Below, piece after piece: positions 55,197-64,000 of a stretch of DNA of 64,000 nucleotides; the stretch's first letter is position 1, and each line of letters starts with the position of its first letter. A program made the translations under genes and the position numbers. The notes beneath the pieces were generated by a model. That model saw only the letters and a program-made list of their open reading frames with translations. It was not told the DNA's origin and ran no database searches. Origin of the DNA: Sphingobacteriales bacterium (lineage in GTDB: Bacteria; Bacteroidota; Bacteroidia; Chitinophagales; UBA2359); assembly GCA_016700115.1 (NCBI GenBank), contig CP064999.1, forward strand, positions 1,364,001 through 1,428,000. The letters are read 5' to 3'.

Positions 55197-55548
55197 AGCA
55201 GCGTGCTATATGAGGGTTTTTATAAAATAAATTTATTTGGTTTATTCGGGGATAAAGATAAAGAAACTATCTTTACCATTTGTCGAACTCTGTCAAAACG
55301 ACCTTTAGGCTTTGGTTTCTTAATCCAACTATTCGCTGTTCAAATTGACTTGACATAAGGCAATGGTTAGCAAACTTTAAATCGCTACCTGATAATTAGT
55401 TGCCAAAATCTGCCATTGTCTTCTGTTTTAACCATTTGATAACGTTTAAATTGTTCTGATTGATGATAAGGTGTTAATTTTGCCGAACTAAATTACAATC
55501 AGACATCTGAAATTATTATCCCGGATATTTAATATAAACCCACTTGAT
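55197..55548. other. Divergent intergenic region between gldF and the 2078-aa gene
   Basis: Both flanking genes read outward, so this 352-bp AT-rich gap should carry two promoters. One candidate box for the rightward gene is listed at 55451-55482. No small gene or RNA is evident. Confidence 0.5.
55451..55482 (+). promoter_or_regulatory. Candidate promoter of the 2078-aa surface-protein gene
   Basis: TTG (55451-55453), 21 nt, then TAATTTTG (55475-55482) fits the Bacteroidota -33/-7 pattern with spacing at the long end. The ATG is at 55549, giving a leader of about 60 nt. Confidence 0.45.
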
Positions 55549-58500
55549 ATGAAAATCAAACTACGCATTTTTCTCTTTGTTTTCATTTTATTCGTTTCAG
55601 TCAGAACAGAAGCACAGCCCTATTTTTTCAATCCTAATGTACAATCGTTCATCACCACATACGGTTGTGATGGTTGCCATACTGCTTCTTTTCCTTCGAG
55701 CGATTTTAGCCAAACCAGTTATTTAGGCGTTCTAACCGGCGGGTCTCAATGCCCCCCTGCCGTACGCCCATTTGATGAAAACGGAAGCCCTTATGTTATC
55801 AAAATAGACTGCACTATGCCGTTAACCTGCGGAAGCAGCAATATGCCTGCTTCCAATCCCTGCTCGGTCAGTGCTGCCGATATTGCCTTAATCCGTGCAT
55901 GGATAAGAGGAGGTGCTTTGGGAGATAATACGTATTGCGAATCTTTTACCGGAACTCCTTTAAGTGTTCAATTCACCGGTTTTACGGGTGCAGGTTTCAA
56001 CAATCCGCCCACAGCCGCTCAACTCAATTCTAAAGTTTGGACTTTTAGCGGGTTTGTTGATTTTTACAAACCCGGCAATGCCAACACCACCGGCAACTAC
56101 GCAAGAGGCGCGACCAACGGCGGCGTTACTACAGGTGGAATATATGCGCTGAATTATGGCGGAGGCACCAACCAAGCCCTTTGGATACAGCCCACAGGAA
56201 CTGTGTTCAACGGGGTAAATGCCAATATCAATCTGCAGGTTTGCAACAACAGCGGAAGTGCGATAACCGATCTAAATTTGAGTTACGATATCGTTGTCAG
56301 AAACGATGCACCGCGATCGAACAGTTTTAATTTTTGGTATTCGACCGATGGAAGCACGTTTACCCAAGTCAGTGCATTGGATTATACAACGCCTCTCGAT
56401 GCTGATGCCTCACCTTCTGTTGTAACAGTTCCGCGAAGCACCCTTTTAACCGGATTAAATATTCCGAACGGAGCCATGTTTTTTCTGCGTTGGAGAGGTC
56501 AGGATGTGAGCGGTTCGGGAGCGAGAGACGAATATGGATTGGATAATATCAGCCTATCCGTTCCGGCCGCAGTTTGCACCATCAGCGGCGTATCGGCTAC
56601 CACAGCCATTTGCAGCGGAGCTAATGCAACCTTTAACGTCAGCTTTACGGCTGACGGAAGCAGCGGAGTGTTTAATGTAATCAATACTGCCAACAACAGT
56701 ATTCTCGCTTCGGGCAGCTCCTCTCCCATTGCTGTAACCATTCCCAATTCCTTGGGCGGCAGCGTTACCGTTAATGTGGAAGATGCCGGTAATTCATCTT
56801 GTTCAGGAACTCCGGTGGTGGTCAATTATCCCGACTGCACACCTGCCGACCCCTGTGAAGACTATACCGGAACACCTTTAACCATCAACTTTACCGGATT
56901 TGCCGGAACAGGATTTACCAATGTTCCCATTGCCGGTCAACTTGGCTCGGCTATCTGGAACTTTAGCGGATTTAGCGATGCCTACAACTTTGGCGGGGTA
57001 AACACTACCGGAGACTATGCCCGTGGTGTAACTACCGGAGGCGTAACAAGTGGTGGAATTTATGCTCTGAATTATGGAGGCGGCACTAATCAGGCACTTT
57101 GGATACAACCAACGGGGTCAGATTTTAACTCAAACGGACGCATTACTTTGGCGGTTTGTAATTTTACCGGCAACACGCTCAATTCAGTCAACGTGGCTTA
57201 TGATATCGTTGTGCTCAACGATTCTCCGCGCTCCAGTTCGTTCAACTTCTCTTATTCTACCGATGGAATAATCTTTACCCCAGTTGCCGCTTTGAATTAT
57301 ACCACCACCGAAGCACCCGATGGCACTCCTGCTGTAGCAACAGTTCCCCGAACAACTATTTTGACCGGTCTGAGTCTTCCGAACAACAACGTGCTGTATC
57401 TGCGATGGACAGGTAATGATGTTGGTGGCTCCGGTGCCCGCGATGAAATGGGATTGGACAATATAGTTCTCAGTCCTCCTTGTGAAATCACCAATGTGGC
57501 TGCATCTTCCCCTGTTTGCAGTGGTAATGACGCAACTTTTAATGTTACTTTTACCCCTGCCAACAGCAGTGGCAACTTCAATGTCATTAATACTGCCGAT
57601 AACAGTATTCTGGCTTCGGGCAGCTCTTCTCCGATAGCGGTAACCATTCCCAACAGTTTGGGCAGCACCATCAATATCAATGTAGTAGATGCCGCCAACA
57701 CTGCCTGTGCCGGGGCTTCCTCTGTGCCGGTGGTTTTACCTACCTGTGTGGTTTCCTGCACCATTTCAAACATAATAGCCACACCTGTTTGTGACGGAAT
57801 AGGTCAGTACGACCTCACCATCAACTTTAATGTAACCAACCCTTCCGGATTTGCCTATAATATTTTGGTAGGTGCAACCCCTTTTAACGGCAATCTTTAT
57901 TCAGGAGGCACTGCCCAAAGTGTTGTTTTGCAAAATCTGCCTGATGGGAACGGAATCACCCCTATTGCTCTACAAATAACCGATGCCTCCAATCCTGCCT
58001 GTACCTTTACAACTTCTTACCTCATTCCCAACTGTACACCTACATGTAGTATAACTGAAGTTATTGCCACACCTGCCTGTACGGGCAATGATGTTTACCA
58101 GCTAACTGTCAACTTTAATGTTGCCAACCCCGTAGGCACAGGGTTTATTGTTAATGTAAGTGGAACCGATTATCCAGGAGTTTATGCCGGAGGAAGCGCA
58201 CAAACCCTGACTATACCCAACCTTTCGGGCGGAACAGGAAATGTTGCAGTAACCGACAACGGAAGCGGAACTTGTGTTGCAACTTCAGGCTATACAGTTC
58301 CGAGCTGTTTGCCCGGCACCTGCCCCAATTTGGTATTGTCCGGCTATATAGAAGGGTCGGGCTTTAACAAATGCGTCGAAATTTACAATGGAACAGGAGC
58401 AGCCGTAAATTTAGCAGATTACAGCATCAATACCTATATCAACGGCGCGTCTGTTGCCGGCAACATTTACGGATTGACAGGCACACTGGCAGCCGGCGAT

Positions 58501-61500
58501 TACTATTTAGTTTGTCATCCCGATGCGGATATTGCCGGAGCGTTGGCTGGGTTAACCCCGGATGCAACTTCTACCCTGATCAACTTCAACGGAGATGATG
58601 CCGTAGCCCTGAACTATCTCGGCACCAATGTAGATGTACTGGGAACAATTGGCACCGATCCGGGTACAGAATGGAACGGAACCATCTGTACAGGCGGAAC
58701 TGCCGACCAAACCTTGGTGAAGAAAAATATCGGAGGGCCTTGTACTTACGGCACCTTTAACGGTGCTACCCCCTTTGGCCCGGCTATTGATGCATTGTAT
58801 GACTGTTATCCAAATAACAACGCATCGAACCTCTACAGCTATACTCAACCGCCTACTTTGGTGAGCTTTTTACAAAATGGCTCGGCAGTCAGCGAAGCAG
58901 CGGGCACTTATAGCCTCTGTGTCGGCATTGTTCAGCCCGATGCCCTAAACAGTACCTCTGTTGATATAGCCCTTACAGGAGGAGATGCCGGAAACGGAAC
59001 CGATATCACTACTTATTCTACTCAAACCGTTATCTTCCCGGCAGGAAGCAGCAATAACCAATGTGTAACCCTTACTATTACCAACGATTTGGATGTTGAA
59101 AATCCCGAAACCCTGATTTTCACCCTGCAAAATCCTTCGGGAGGAAACAGTGCCGGCATAGGTGCTATCCCCTCCATCACAGTGACCATCAATGATGACG
59201 ATGATGGGGAGCAACCTTGCCCCGATTTAGTGTTCTCTGCCTACGTCGAAGGCTCAAGTTTTAATAAATGTGTGGAAATTTATAACGGCACAGGCGCAAC
59301 CGTTGATTTAAGCAATTACGAAATCAGACAATATTTTAACGGAAGTGCGGTTAACCCGACCATTATCGCTCTTTCGGGCACCTTAGCCAACAACAGCTAT
59401 TTCCTGATTTGCCATGTAGATGCCTTGTTAGACGGGTTGATACCCAACCAAACCTCTGCCAATCTTAATTTTAACGGCGATGATGCCATTGTGCTCTATA
59501 ATGAGGTTTCCGGACAAAATACCGATGTTATCGGAACTATAGGCACCGACCCGGGTACAGAATGGGCCGGGGCTGTTTGTACCGGAGGAACTGCAGACCA
59601 AACTTTGGTGAAGAAGAACCTCGGATTGTTATGCCCCTATCAGACTTTTGATGGCATTACAAGCTTCAGTTCTTCGGTGGATGTCTTATACGACTGCTAC
59701 CCCAGCAATACTTCCAATGTGCTCAATACCTGGCAGGACATTACCTGCGCCATCAGCAATATTCAGATTTCTACTAACTGTACCAACCAGTTTTTCTACG
59801 ACCTGATTGTAACCTTTACGGTCATTGACCCGGTTGGTGAAACCTATATCGTAACCGTAAACGGAACAGATCATACCCGTTTTTACAGCGGCAGCAGCAA
59901 CCAAACCTTTACCATCACCGGATTGCCCGAAGGCAACGGAATAACCACCACTTCGGTAACCATTACCGATGCCGTGTACAGCCAATGCAGCGAGGTGGCC
60001 ACCTATACCATTCCCGACTGCACCCAACCATGCACCATTACCGATGTCAGCGCTTCTACTGAATGTACCGGCAACGGCATCTACGACTTGACGGTGCAGT
60101 TTAGTGCAAACAATCCGGTAGGCGTGAATTATGTGGTTCATGTAAACGGCTCCAATTATTCGTTCGCTTATATGCCCGGGGTTGGCCAAACTGCCGTAAT
60201 TCAGGGGCTTACCGGCGGTACAGGAAACATCACTGTAACCGATGGTTCGGATGGCACCTGTACTGCCACCTATACCTATACAGTGCCAACTTGTATTCTG
60301 ATCTGTTCAGCCTTAGACGGAACGCAAAGCGTAAGTACCAATGCCGTTTGTTCGGGACAGCAGTTGGAATACAATGCTGGAGGAGTGATTGACAACGATT
60401 ATACCGGTGGTTTTGTCACTTGGGTATATCATACCGTTGCCGTTTTTGATCCTTATGGAGCAGGAACAACCCCATTTAACGGAACGCTGCCTGTAAACAT
60501 TTCCTGTTTGCCGATGACCTATTTTCTAAAAGCACGGTTAGACGGTGTTCCCGGATGCAGCGCCTCCTCTGCCACATTTATCGTTAGCGTCTATCCGAAT
60601 ATTTCCATCAATATGACCCAATCAGGGGGTTGCACAGCAACGGTTTCGACTTCTTGTAATTCCACGATAACTTATACAAATCCGTCAACAGGCGCGGTTA
60701 TTACCAATTCAGGCACTTCTTCGTCCTATACCGCCCTTAACTGTACGGCAGGCAGTGTTACCTTTACCGCAAATTTACCCGGCGCACCGGCAAACTGTCA
60801 GACTTCGATAGCAGTACCCTTTAATTGCAATCAGGGTGGTTGCGGGGTGAGCGGTTGTACCAACGCGCTTGCCATCAACTATAACCCCTTTGCAGCTACC
60901 GATGACGGAAGTTGTTTGTTTGAAGCCTGTACCGACCCCGCAGCAGTGAACTATGTGGCACCCGGAGCCAATATTGTCAGCAATAACAACCTCTGTTTTT
61001 ATGCCGAATGCAACTTGTCATATACTGTTGAAAGCAATAATCAGGGCGGTGGTATAAACCCGACTTTCTTCGATGTATATACCATTACACTCGACGGCAT
61101 ACCGGTTTACAGTTATCAATGGTCAACCGGCGGGTATGTGCAATACAGTATCCTGAACAATACAATTACTGTGGTTGCCGCAGATAACGCAACCTGGGCA
61201 GTTACTGTTACCGATGGTGAAGGTTGTGCGGCAGTAATAGACATCAGTACTATCAATCCCAATCCCGATGTGAATGTGCTGGCCATCATTAATTACAGCA
61301 TCACCCCCGACAATGGAACAAGTAACGGAGCTATTGATATTTCAGTAGGCGGAGGAGTAACCCCTTATGGATATTTATGGAGCAACGGGGCAACCACGCA
61401 AGACCTATTGGGCGTTCCCTCCGGTTGGTATATCGTTACGGTAACCGATGCTGCGGGCAATCAGACAATTGGCTGGTATTGGGTGCCCAACCAAACCCGT

Positions 61501-61785
61501 GGACGCGGTAAAACTGAATCAACCTCTGTTTTGGAAGCCTATCCCAACCCCTTTACCACCCAAACCACAGTGGCGTTTATGACCCCCAAATCGGGCAAGG
61601 TGTCGGTTAATGTGTATAATATTGCCGGTATGCAGGTAGCAAATCTTTTTGACAGCTATGTCGAAGCAAATACTCCGATTACTACGGTGTTTAATGCTTC
61701 TACGCTTCCTGCCGGCATCTATATAATTCAACTTGTTGGCGATTCAGGAGACGTTCAACATGCCCGTGTCATGGTAAGTAAATAG
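55549..61785 (+). CDS. Giant T9SS surface protein with c-type heme motif, lamin-tail and Calx-beta domains
   Basis: The 2078-aa protein has a signal peptide to about residue 23. An N-terminal cytochrome c-like domain follows, with GCDGCH (C40, C43, H44) and a later NMPASNP with likely axial M99, before AADIALIRAWIRGGALGDN, the usual ending of planctomycete-type cytochrome c domains. Two repeats of about 310 residues (about 125-430 and 440-745) share GGVTTGGIYALNYGGGTNQA or close variants. Short Ig-like repeats beginning CTISNI or CSITEV follow. Two lamin-tail domains have YIEGSGFNKCVEIYNGTG and YVEGSSFNKCVEIYNGTG, with a Calx-beta domain between them (EAAGTYSLCVGIVQPD ... TVTINDDD). A T9SS sorting domain (YPNPFTTQTTVAFM ... 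ARVMVSK) ends it. Heme attachment in the periplasm before export is inferred. Confidence 0.88.
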   Translation: MKIKLRIFLFVFILFVSVRTEAQPYFFNPNVQSFITTYGCDGCHTASFPSSDFSQTSYLGVLTGGSQCPPAVRPFDENGSPYVIKIDCTMPLTCGSSNMPASNPCSVSAADIALIRAWIRGGALGDNTYCESFTGTPLSVQFTGFTGAGFNNPPTAAQLNSKVWTFSGFVDFYKPGNANTTGNYARGATNGGVTTGGIYALNYGGGTNQALWIQPTGTVFNGVNANINLQVCNNSGSAITDLNLSYDIVVRNDAPRSNSFNFWYSTDGSTFTQVSALDYTTPLDADASPSVVTVPRSTLLTGLNIPNGAMFFLRWRGQDVSGSGARDEYGLDNISLSVPAAVCTISGVSATTAICSGANATFNVSFTADGSSGVFNVINTANNSILASGSSSPIAVTIPNSLGGSVTVNVEDAGNSSCSGTPVVVNYPDCTPADPCEDYTGTPLTINFTGFAGTGFTNVPIAGQLGSAIWNFSGFSDAYNFGGVNTTGDYARGVTTGGVTSGGIYALNYGGGTNQALWIQPTGSDFNSNGRITLAVCNFTGNTLNSVNVAYDIVVLNDSPRSSSFNFSYSTDGIIFTPVAALNYTTTEAPDGTPAVATVPRTTILTGLSLPNNNVLYLRWTGNDVGGSGARDEMGLDNIVLSPPCEITNVAASSPVCSGNDATFNVTFTPANSSGNFNVINTADNSILASGSSSPIAVTIPNSLGSTININVVDAANTACAGASSVPVVLPTCVVSCTISNIIATPVCDGIGQYDLTINFNVTNPSGFAYNILVGATPFNGNLYSGGTAQSVVLQNLPDGNGITPIALQITDASNPACTFTTSYLIPNCTPTCSITEVIATPACTGNDVYQLTVNFNVANPVGTGFIVNVSGTDYPGVYAGGSAQTLTIPNLSGGTGNVAVTDNGSGTCVATSGYTVPSCLPGTCPNLVLSGYIEGSGFNKCVEIYNGTGAAVNLADYSINTYINGASVAGNIYGLTGTLAAGDYYLVCHPDADIAGALAGLTPDATSTLINFNGDDAVALNYLGTNVDVLGTIGTDPGTEWNGTICTGGTADQTLVKKNIGGPCTYGTFNGATPFGPAIDALYDCYPNNNASNLYSYTQPPTLVSFLQNGSAVSEAAGTYSLCVGIVQPDALNSTSVDIALTGGDAGNGTDITTYSTQTVIFPAGSSNNQCVTLTITNDLDVENPETLIFTLQNPSGGNSAGIGAIPSITVTINDDDDGEQPCPDLVFSAYVEGSSFNKCVEIYNGTGATVDLSNYEIRQYFNGSAVNPTIIALSGTLANNSYFLICHVDALLDGLIPNQTSANLNFNGDDAIVLYNEVSGQNTDVIGTIGTDPGTEWAGAVCTGGTADQTLVKKNLGLLCPYQTFDGITSFSSSVDVLYDCYPSNTSNVLNTWQDITCAISNIQISTNCTNQFFYDLIVTFTVIDPVGETYIVTVNGTDHTRFYSGSSNQTFTITGLPEGNGITTTSVTITDAVYSQCSEVATYTIPDCTQPCTITDVSASTECTGNGIYDLTVQFSANNPVGVNYVVHVNGSNYSFAYMPGVGQTAVIQGLTGGTGNITVTDGSDGTCTATYTYTVPTCILICSALDGTQSVSTNAVCSGQQLEYNAGGVIDNDYTGGFVTWVYHTVAVFDPYGAGTTPFNGTLPVNISCLPMTYFLKARLDGVPGCSASSATFIVSVYPNISINMTQSGGCTATVSTSCNSTITYTNPSTGAVITNSGTSSSYTALNCTAGSVTFTANLPGAPANCQTSIAVPFNCNQGGCGVSGCTNALAINYNPFAATDDGSCLFEACTDPAAVNYVAPGANIVSNNNLCFYAECNLSYTVESNNQGGGINPTFFDVYTITLDGIPVYSYQWSTGGYVQYSILNNTITVVAADNATWAVTVTDGEGCAAVIDISTINPNPDVNVLAIINYSITPDNGTSNGAIDISVGGGVTPYGYLWSNGATTQDLLGVPSGWYIVTVTDAAGNQTIGWYWVPNQTRGRGKTESTSVLEAYPNPFTTQTTVAFMTPKSGKVSVNVYNIAGMQVANLFDSYVEANTPITTVFNASTLPAGIYIIQLVGDSGDVQHARVMVSK

Positions 61786-61823
61786 CCGGATAGGTAAAAG
61801 ACCACAGAACCTTTTACCTTTAT

Positions 61824-61875
61824 AAACCCGCACTCTTTTTTTGCTAAGACAAAAAAGGGGTGCGGGTTTATTTTT
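61824..61875 (+). terminator. Intrinsic terminator of the 2078-aa gene
   Basis: AAACCCGCA(C) pairs with (G)TGCGGGTTT across a 26-nt loop, followed by TTTATTTTT. It lies 39 bp after the stop codon. Confidence 0.8.
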
Positions 61876-61990
61876 GCAGTTCAGTCAACTTCATTTCCCG
61901 GGCTATTCATGCGCGCGGCAGCAGCGATACTTGTACCGCTGAAATTCTCTAATCCGGTAAAAGTATCAGAACCACCAAAGTAGCCACTTT

Positions 61991-63577
61991 TCACTTTTCA
62001 CTTACCAAAATCTTCCCTGTACTCTCATGCCGCTCATATCCGCCCGGCAAAGCCAACCGCCACACGTACATCCCCGAAGGCAACCCCGATAAATCGAGGA
62101 TCTGCGTAAAAGTCCCCTTCAGGGGATTTAGGGGTGATTGGGTTTGGGGTGAAGGGGTTAGGGACGAGCCACCGGCAGGTAATACCTGATACCGCACCTT
62201 TTGCCCTTGTAAATCATACAATTCTACCACGCCAAAGGACAACTGCGGGGGGAGGGAATAGGTAATTTGGGCGGTACCGTTATTGGGTACAGGGTTTGGA
62301 AATACCTGTGCCTGCACATACTGCCGTACACCGGTCTGAATGGGGTTTATACCTATTGGATATTCCACGCTGCTGCATGGTGCTGTACCGCAGGTGTTGC
62401 CAAGACTGTCCACTTTTAATACCCAGCTCTTAGTGGGAGAATTAGAATTGAAACCTGCCAAAACAAAACCACCATCGGGAGTGGGTTCTATATCACGGAT
62501 GTAATCATCATCGGTATTTGTGTCAGACGAAATAGGTGCTTCCCAAAGTATATCGCCCTCCTCAGAAATAGCTGTGATGGCTACCTCCCATATTGGCGGA
62601 GGGCCATAAGCAATAGGTACGGCAATTATTAATCCCGTTTCAGGATAGTAATAATGGGCAGATGACGGACTATAAGAGTTGTTTTTCAAGTGTGTTTTAG
62701 GTTGCCCTATGATTGTGCCATTAGCGGCAGAAAGATTGGCAAGGTACAGCCCTTTTTTATCAGGGAGGGTACTTTTTATTAACCCCATTAACATGAGGTT
62801 GCCGTTTGCCAGTTGAAATACCTTGCATCCGCCATCATCGTCATTGGTGCCAAAGGTTTTTTGCCATTGCAGCGTGCCGATGCTGTCTGTTTTGACCACA
62901 TACATATCATAGCCCGTGCTGTTGCTATAGCGGTAGCCCGATAAAACATAGCCCCCGTCTTGCGTTTGTTCAGCATACAGTAAGGTCGCCCACATGCCGT
63001 AAGTAGCGTCCCACAACTGATTTCCTGTTGAATCAACTTTGAGAATGTAAAATTGACTCGGGCCATAGGTCGTATTGTCATTGAAATATTGTTGTCTGAT
63101 TCCCGCAATTAAACACCCGTTGTTTTGATGTATTAACAAATGCGTTCCTGTTTCAACTGATGTTGGCGTTTCATATTGTTTTTTCCATAAAATATCGCCC
63201 TCGGCGGTTATTTTTATTAATAAAAAATCTGATAACGCACTCGGGTTACTCCTTTCTGCACCCACAAAGTAATTGCCGTCGAATGTGGCGACAAAGCTGT
63301 TGCCAAAGAAGATTGCGCTATATTGAACATCCCCGTCCAATATCTCTGTCCATTCCGAATCTCCAATCAAATTGATTTTGCGTAAATAAGTGGCGGAGTA
63401 TCCACCGGAAGCATTAAAATCGCCAACAACTAAATATCCATCTGATATCGGTTTAACGGCAACGGACCCCATACTGATACTATCTTCATAATAAGTTTGG
63501 TTGAAATAAACAGTTTGGGTATGCAATGCGGAGTAATAACAAAGAAAGGCTATTAGTGAAACAATTATTTTTTTCAT
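61991..63577 (-). CDS. Secreted T9SS type A sorting-domain protein (528 aa)
   Basis: I chose the start at 63577, which gives MKKIIVSLIAFLCYYSALHT as signal peptide; the frame is open to 63649. The body is a beta-propeller-like repeat domain (DGGYVLSGYRYSNSTGYDMY, DGGFVLAGF, NFDGNYF-like repeats). The C-terminus is a T9SS type A domain (FPNPVPNNGTAQITYSLPPQ, VELYDLQGQKV, GKILVSE). It is a close paralog of the 48201-49748 product. Its linker carries an in-frame palindromic element at 62110-62134 encoding PLNPLKGTFTQ, with extra serine- and proline-rich residues absent from the paralog. The stop is abutted by a TTTTCACTTTTCAC word. Confidence 0.9.
   Translation of the reverse strand: MKKIIVSLIAFLCYYSALHTQTVYFNQTYYEDSISMGSVAVKPISDGYLVVGDFNASGGYSATYLRKINLIGDSEWTEILDGDVQYSAIFFGNSFVATFDGNYFVGAERSNPSALSDFLLIKITAEGDILWKKQYETPTSVETGTHLLIHQNNGCLIAGIRQQYFNDNTTYGPSQFYILKVDSTGNQLWDATYGMWATLLYAEQTQDGGYVLSGYRYSNSTGYDMYVVKTDSIGTLQWQKTFGTNDDDGGCKVFQLANGNLMLMGLIKSTLPDKKGLYLANLSAANGTIIGQPKTHLKNNSYSPSSAHYYYPETGLIIAVPIAYGPPPIWEVAITAISEEGDILWEAPISSDTNTDDDYIRDIEPTPDGGFVLAGFNSNSPTKSWVLKVDSLGNTCGTAPCSSVEYPIGINPIQTGVRQYVQAQVFPNPVPNNGTAQITYSLPPQLSFGVVELYDLQGQKVRYQVLPAGGSSLTPSPQTQSPLNPLKGTFTQILDLSGLPSGMYVWRLALPGGYERHESTGKILVSEK
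62110..62134. repeat. In-frame palindromic element inside T9SS gene
   Basis: AAGTCCCCTTCAGGGGATTT plus AGGGG is the reverse complement of the 49607 element. It is read on the minus strand as LNPLKGTF. Confidence 0.85.
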
Positions 63578-63615
63578 TACAATTTGTTTTTGAGGGTTGC
63601 AGCAAATACAAAAAG

Positions 63616-63655
63616 CCTTGTTTGCCTGAATAGTATTCAATTCAGGCAAACAAGG
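63616..63655 (-). terminator. Hairpin between the inverted T9SS pair members
   Basis: CCTTGTTTGCCTGAAT pairs perfectly with ATTCAGGCAAACAAGG (16-bp stem, 8-nt loop). It lies downstream of the partial gene at 63670, on the same strand, and upstream of the 528-aa gene. It shares CTTGTTTGCCT with the hairpin at 48118. Confidence 0.65.
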
Positions 63656-63669
63656 GATGGTTGGTTGGT

Positions 63670-64000
63670 TTACCGTATAACGGCTAATTTTTGAGTATAT
63701 AGTGCGCCGCTTGTAGTTTTAAGGTGTAGTAAGTAAAAACCATTGGGATAATCTGCGATTTGCAAGGTAATATTTGGCTGGACAACCGGCAGTTGGTCTA
63801 TTATTCTGCCCTGTAAATCCAGTACATATAATTTTGCATTCCTAAATATTTCGGGCAGCGTGATGTATATCTGAACTTGGGTGTTGGCAGGGTTGGGGTA
63901 CAAGTACATGCTTGTTTCTTCGGCTTTTGGGCTGTTTTTAGCTTTGGGAGGCGCGAGTGGCGTTTTATCAAAAGTTTCGGCATAGTGGGCCGCAATAAGG
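63670..64000 (-). CDS. T9SS protein, C-terminal part (gene runs off the window end)
   Basis: About 109 C-terminal codons are visible; the gene begins beyond the window. The residues AAHYAETFDKTPLAPPK match NLQAFYYAEPFDKKPSEPPQ of the M43 protease at 44941. The sorting domain (LYPNPANTQVQIYITLPEI, YVLDLQGRIIDQLP, NGFYLLHLKTTSG, KLAVIR) is closely related too. Whether the missing part is also an M43 protease cannot be seen. With the 528-aa gene downstream it mirrors the 44941-49748 pair in opposite orientation. Confidence 0.85.
   Translation of the reverse strand, partial: LIAAHYAETFDKTPLAPPKAKNSPKAEETSMYLYPNPANTQVQIYITLPEIFRNAKLYVLDLQGRIIDQLPVVQPNITLQIADYPNGFYLLHLKTTSGALYTQKLAVIR

Noticed and set aside
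1..64000. tRNA, rRNA or riboswitch genes
   Set aside because: Reading the intergenic gaps showed no cloverleaf, rRNA segment or riboswitch core that I could recognise.

Overview
The window looks like a chromosomal segment of an uncultured Bacteroidota member (Saprospirales/Chitinophagales-like gliding lineage). The evidence is many large secreted proteins ending in type IX secretion (T9SS) type A sorting domains, the gliding-motility ABC genes gldF and gldG, a mobile mystery protein A/B pair, and promoter-like TTG-N18-TAnnTTTG boxes typical of the phylum. It is moderately AT-rich, with clearly AT-richer accessory islands.

Layout. 1-11.2 kb is a repeat-rich secretome region: the end of a YcaQ-like protein, a 43-copy CAATTAA array, then two paralogous T9SS gene pairs on the minus strand. 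One pair is intact (5639-10995). The other (699-3292) has a truncated large partner with an IS1634-type element in its leader, flanked by 163-bp direct repeats. 11.2-20.3 kb is mostly core: a metacaspase-like protein, a NfeD-like/flotillin pair, methionyl-tRNA synthetase and RecG. 20.7-27.8 kb is an AT-rich three-gene minus-strand operon and the best candidate for an undescribed system: a ZorA-like MotA channel protein with a long coiled-coil tail, a ZorB-like MotB/OmpA protein, and a 1685-aa protein with a sacsin-type GHKL ATPase domain and a C-terminal DUF3883/NO-VEIN nuclease-like domain. 28-36.8 kb is accessory: a 21-bp minisatellite, a coiled-coil protein, a thiolase, the Fic-type mobile mystery pair, dispersed repeats, a decayed IS256-family element, a VOC protein and an Rpn-type nuclease.

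36.9-55.2 kb mixes housekeeping and surface genes: a pectate-lyase-like dockerin protein, a START-domain protein, an R2-like ligand-binding oxidase, the diadenylate cyclase CdaA, a heavy-metal-binding protein, cytidine deaminase, a GT-B-type transferase, an M43 metalloprotease plus its T9SS partner, an SDR, a CbxX-type AAA ATPase, GldG and GldF. 55.5-64 kb holds a 2078-aa T9SS protein with an N-terminal c-type heme motif, and a second, inverted copy of the M43-like/T9SS gene pair running off the window end.

The T9SS genes come as recurring two-gene units, each separated by a strong hairpin. Their paralogs are mosaics of near-identical and diverged blocks, and four carry a short palindromic DNA element inside the reading frame, in either orientation. 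All functional calls come from reading motifs; no searches were run.
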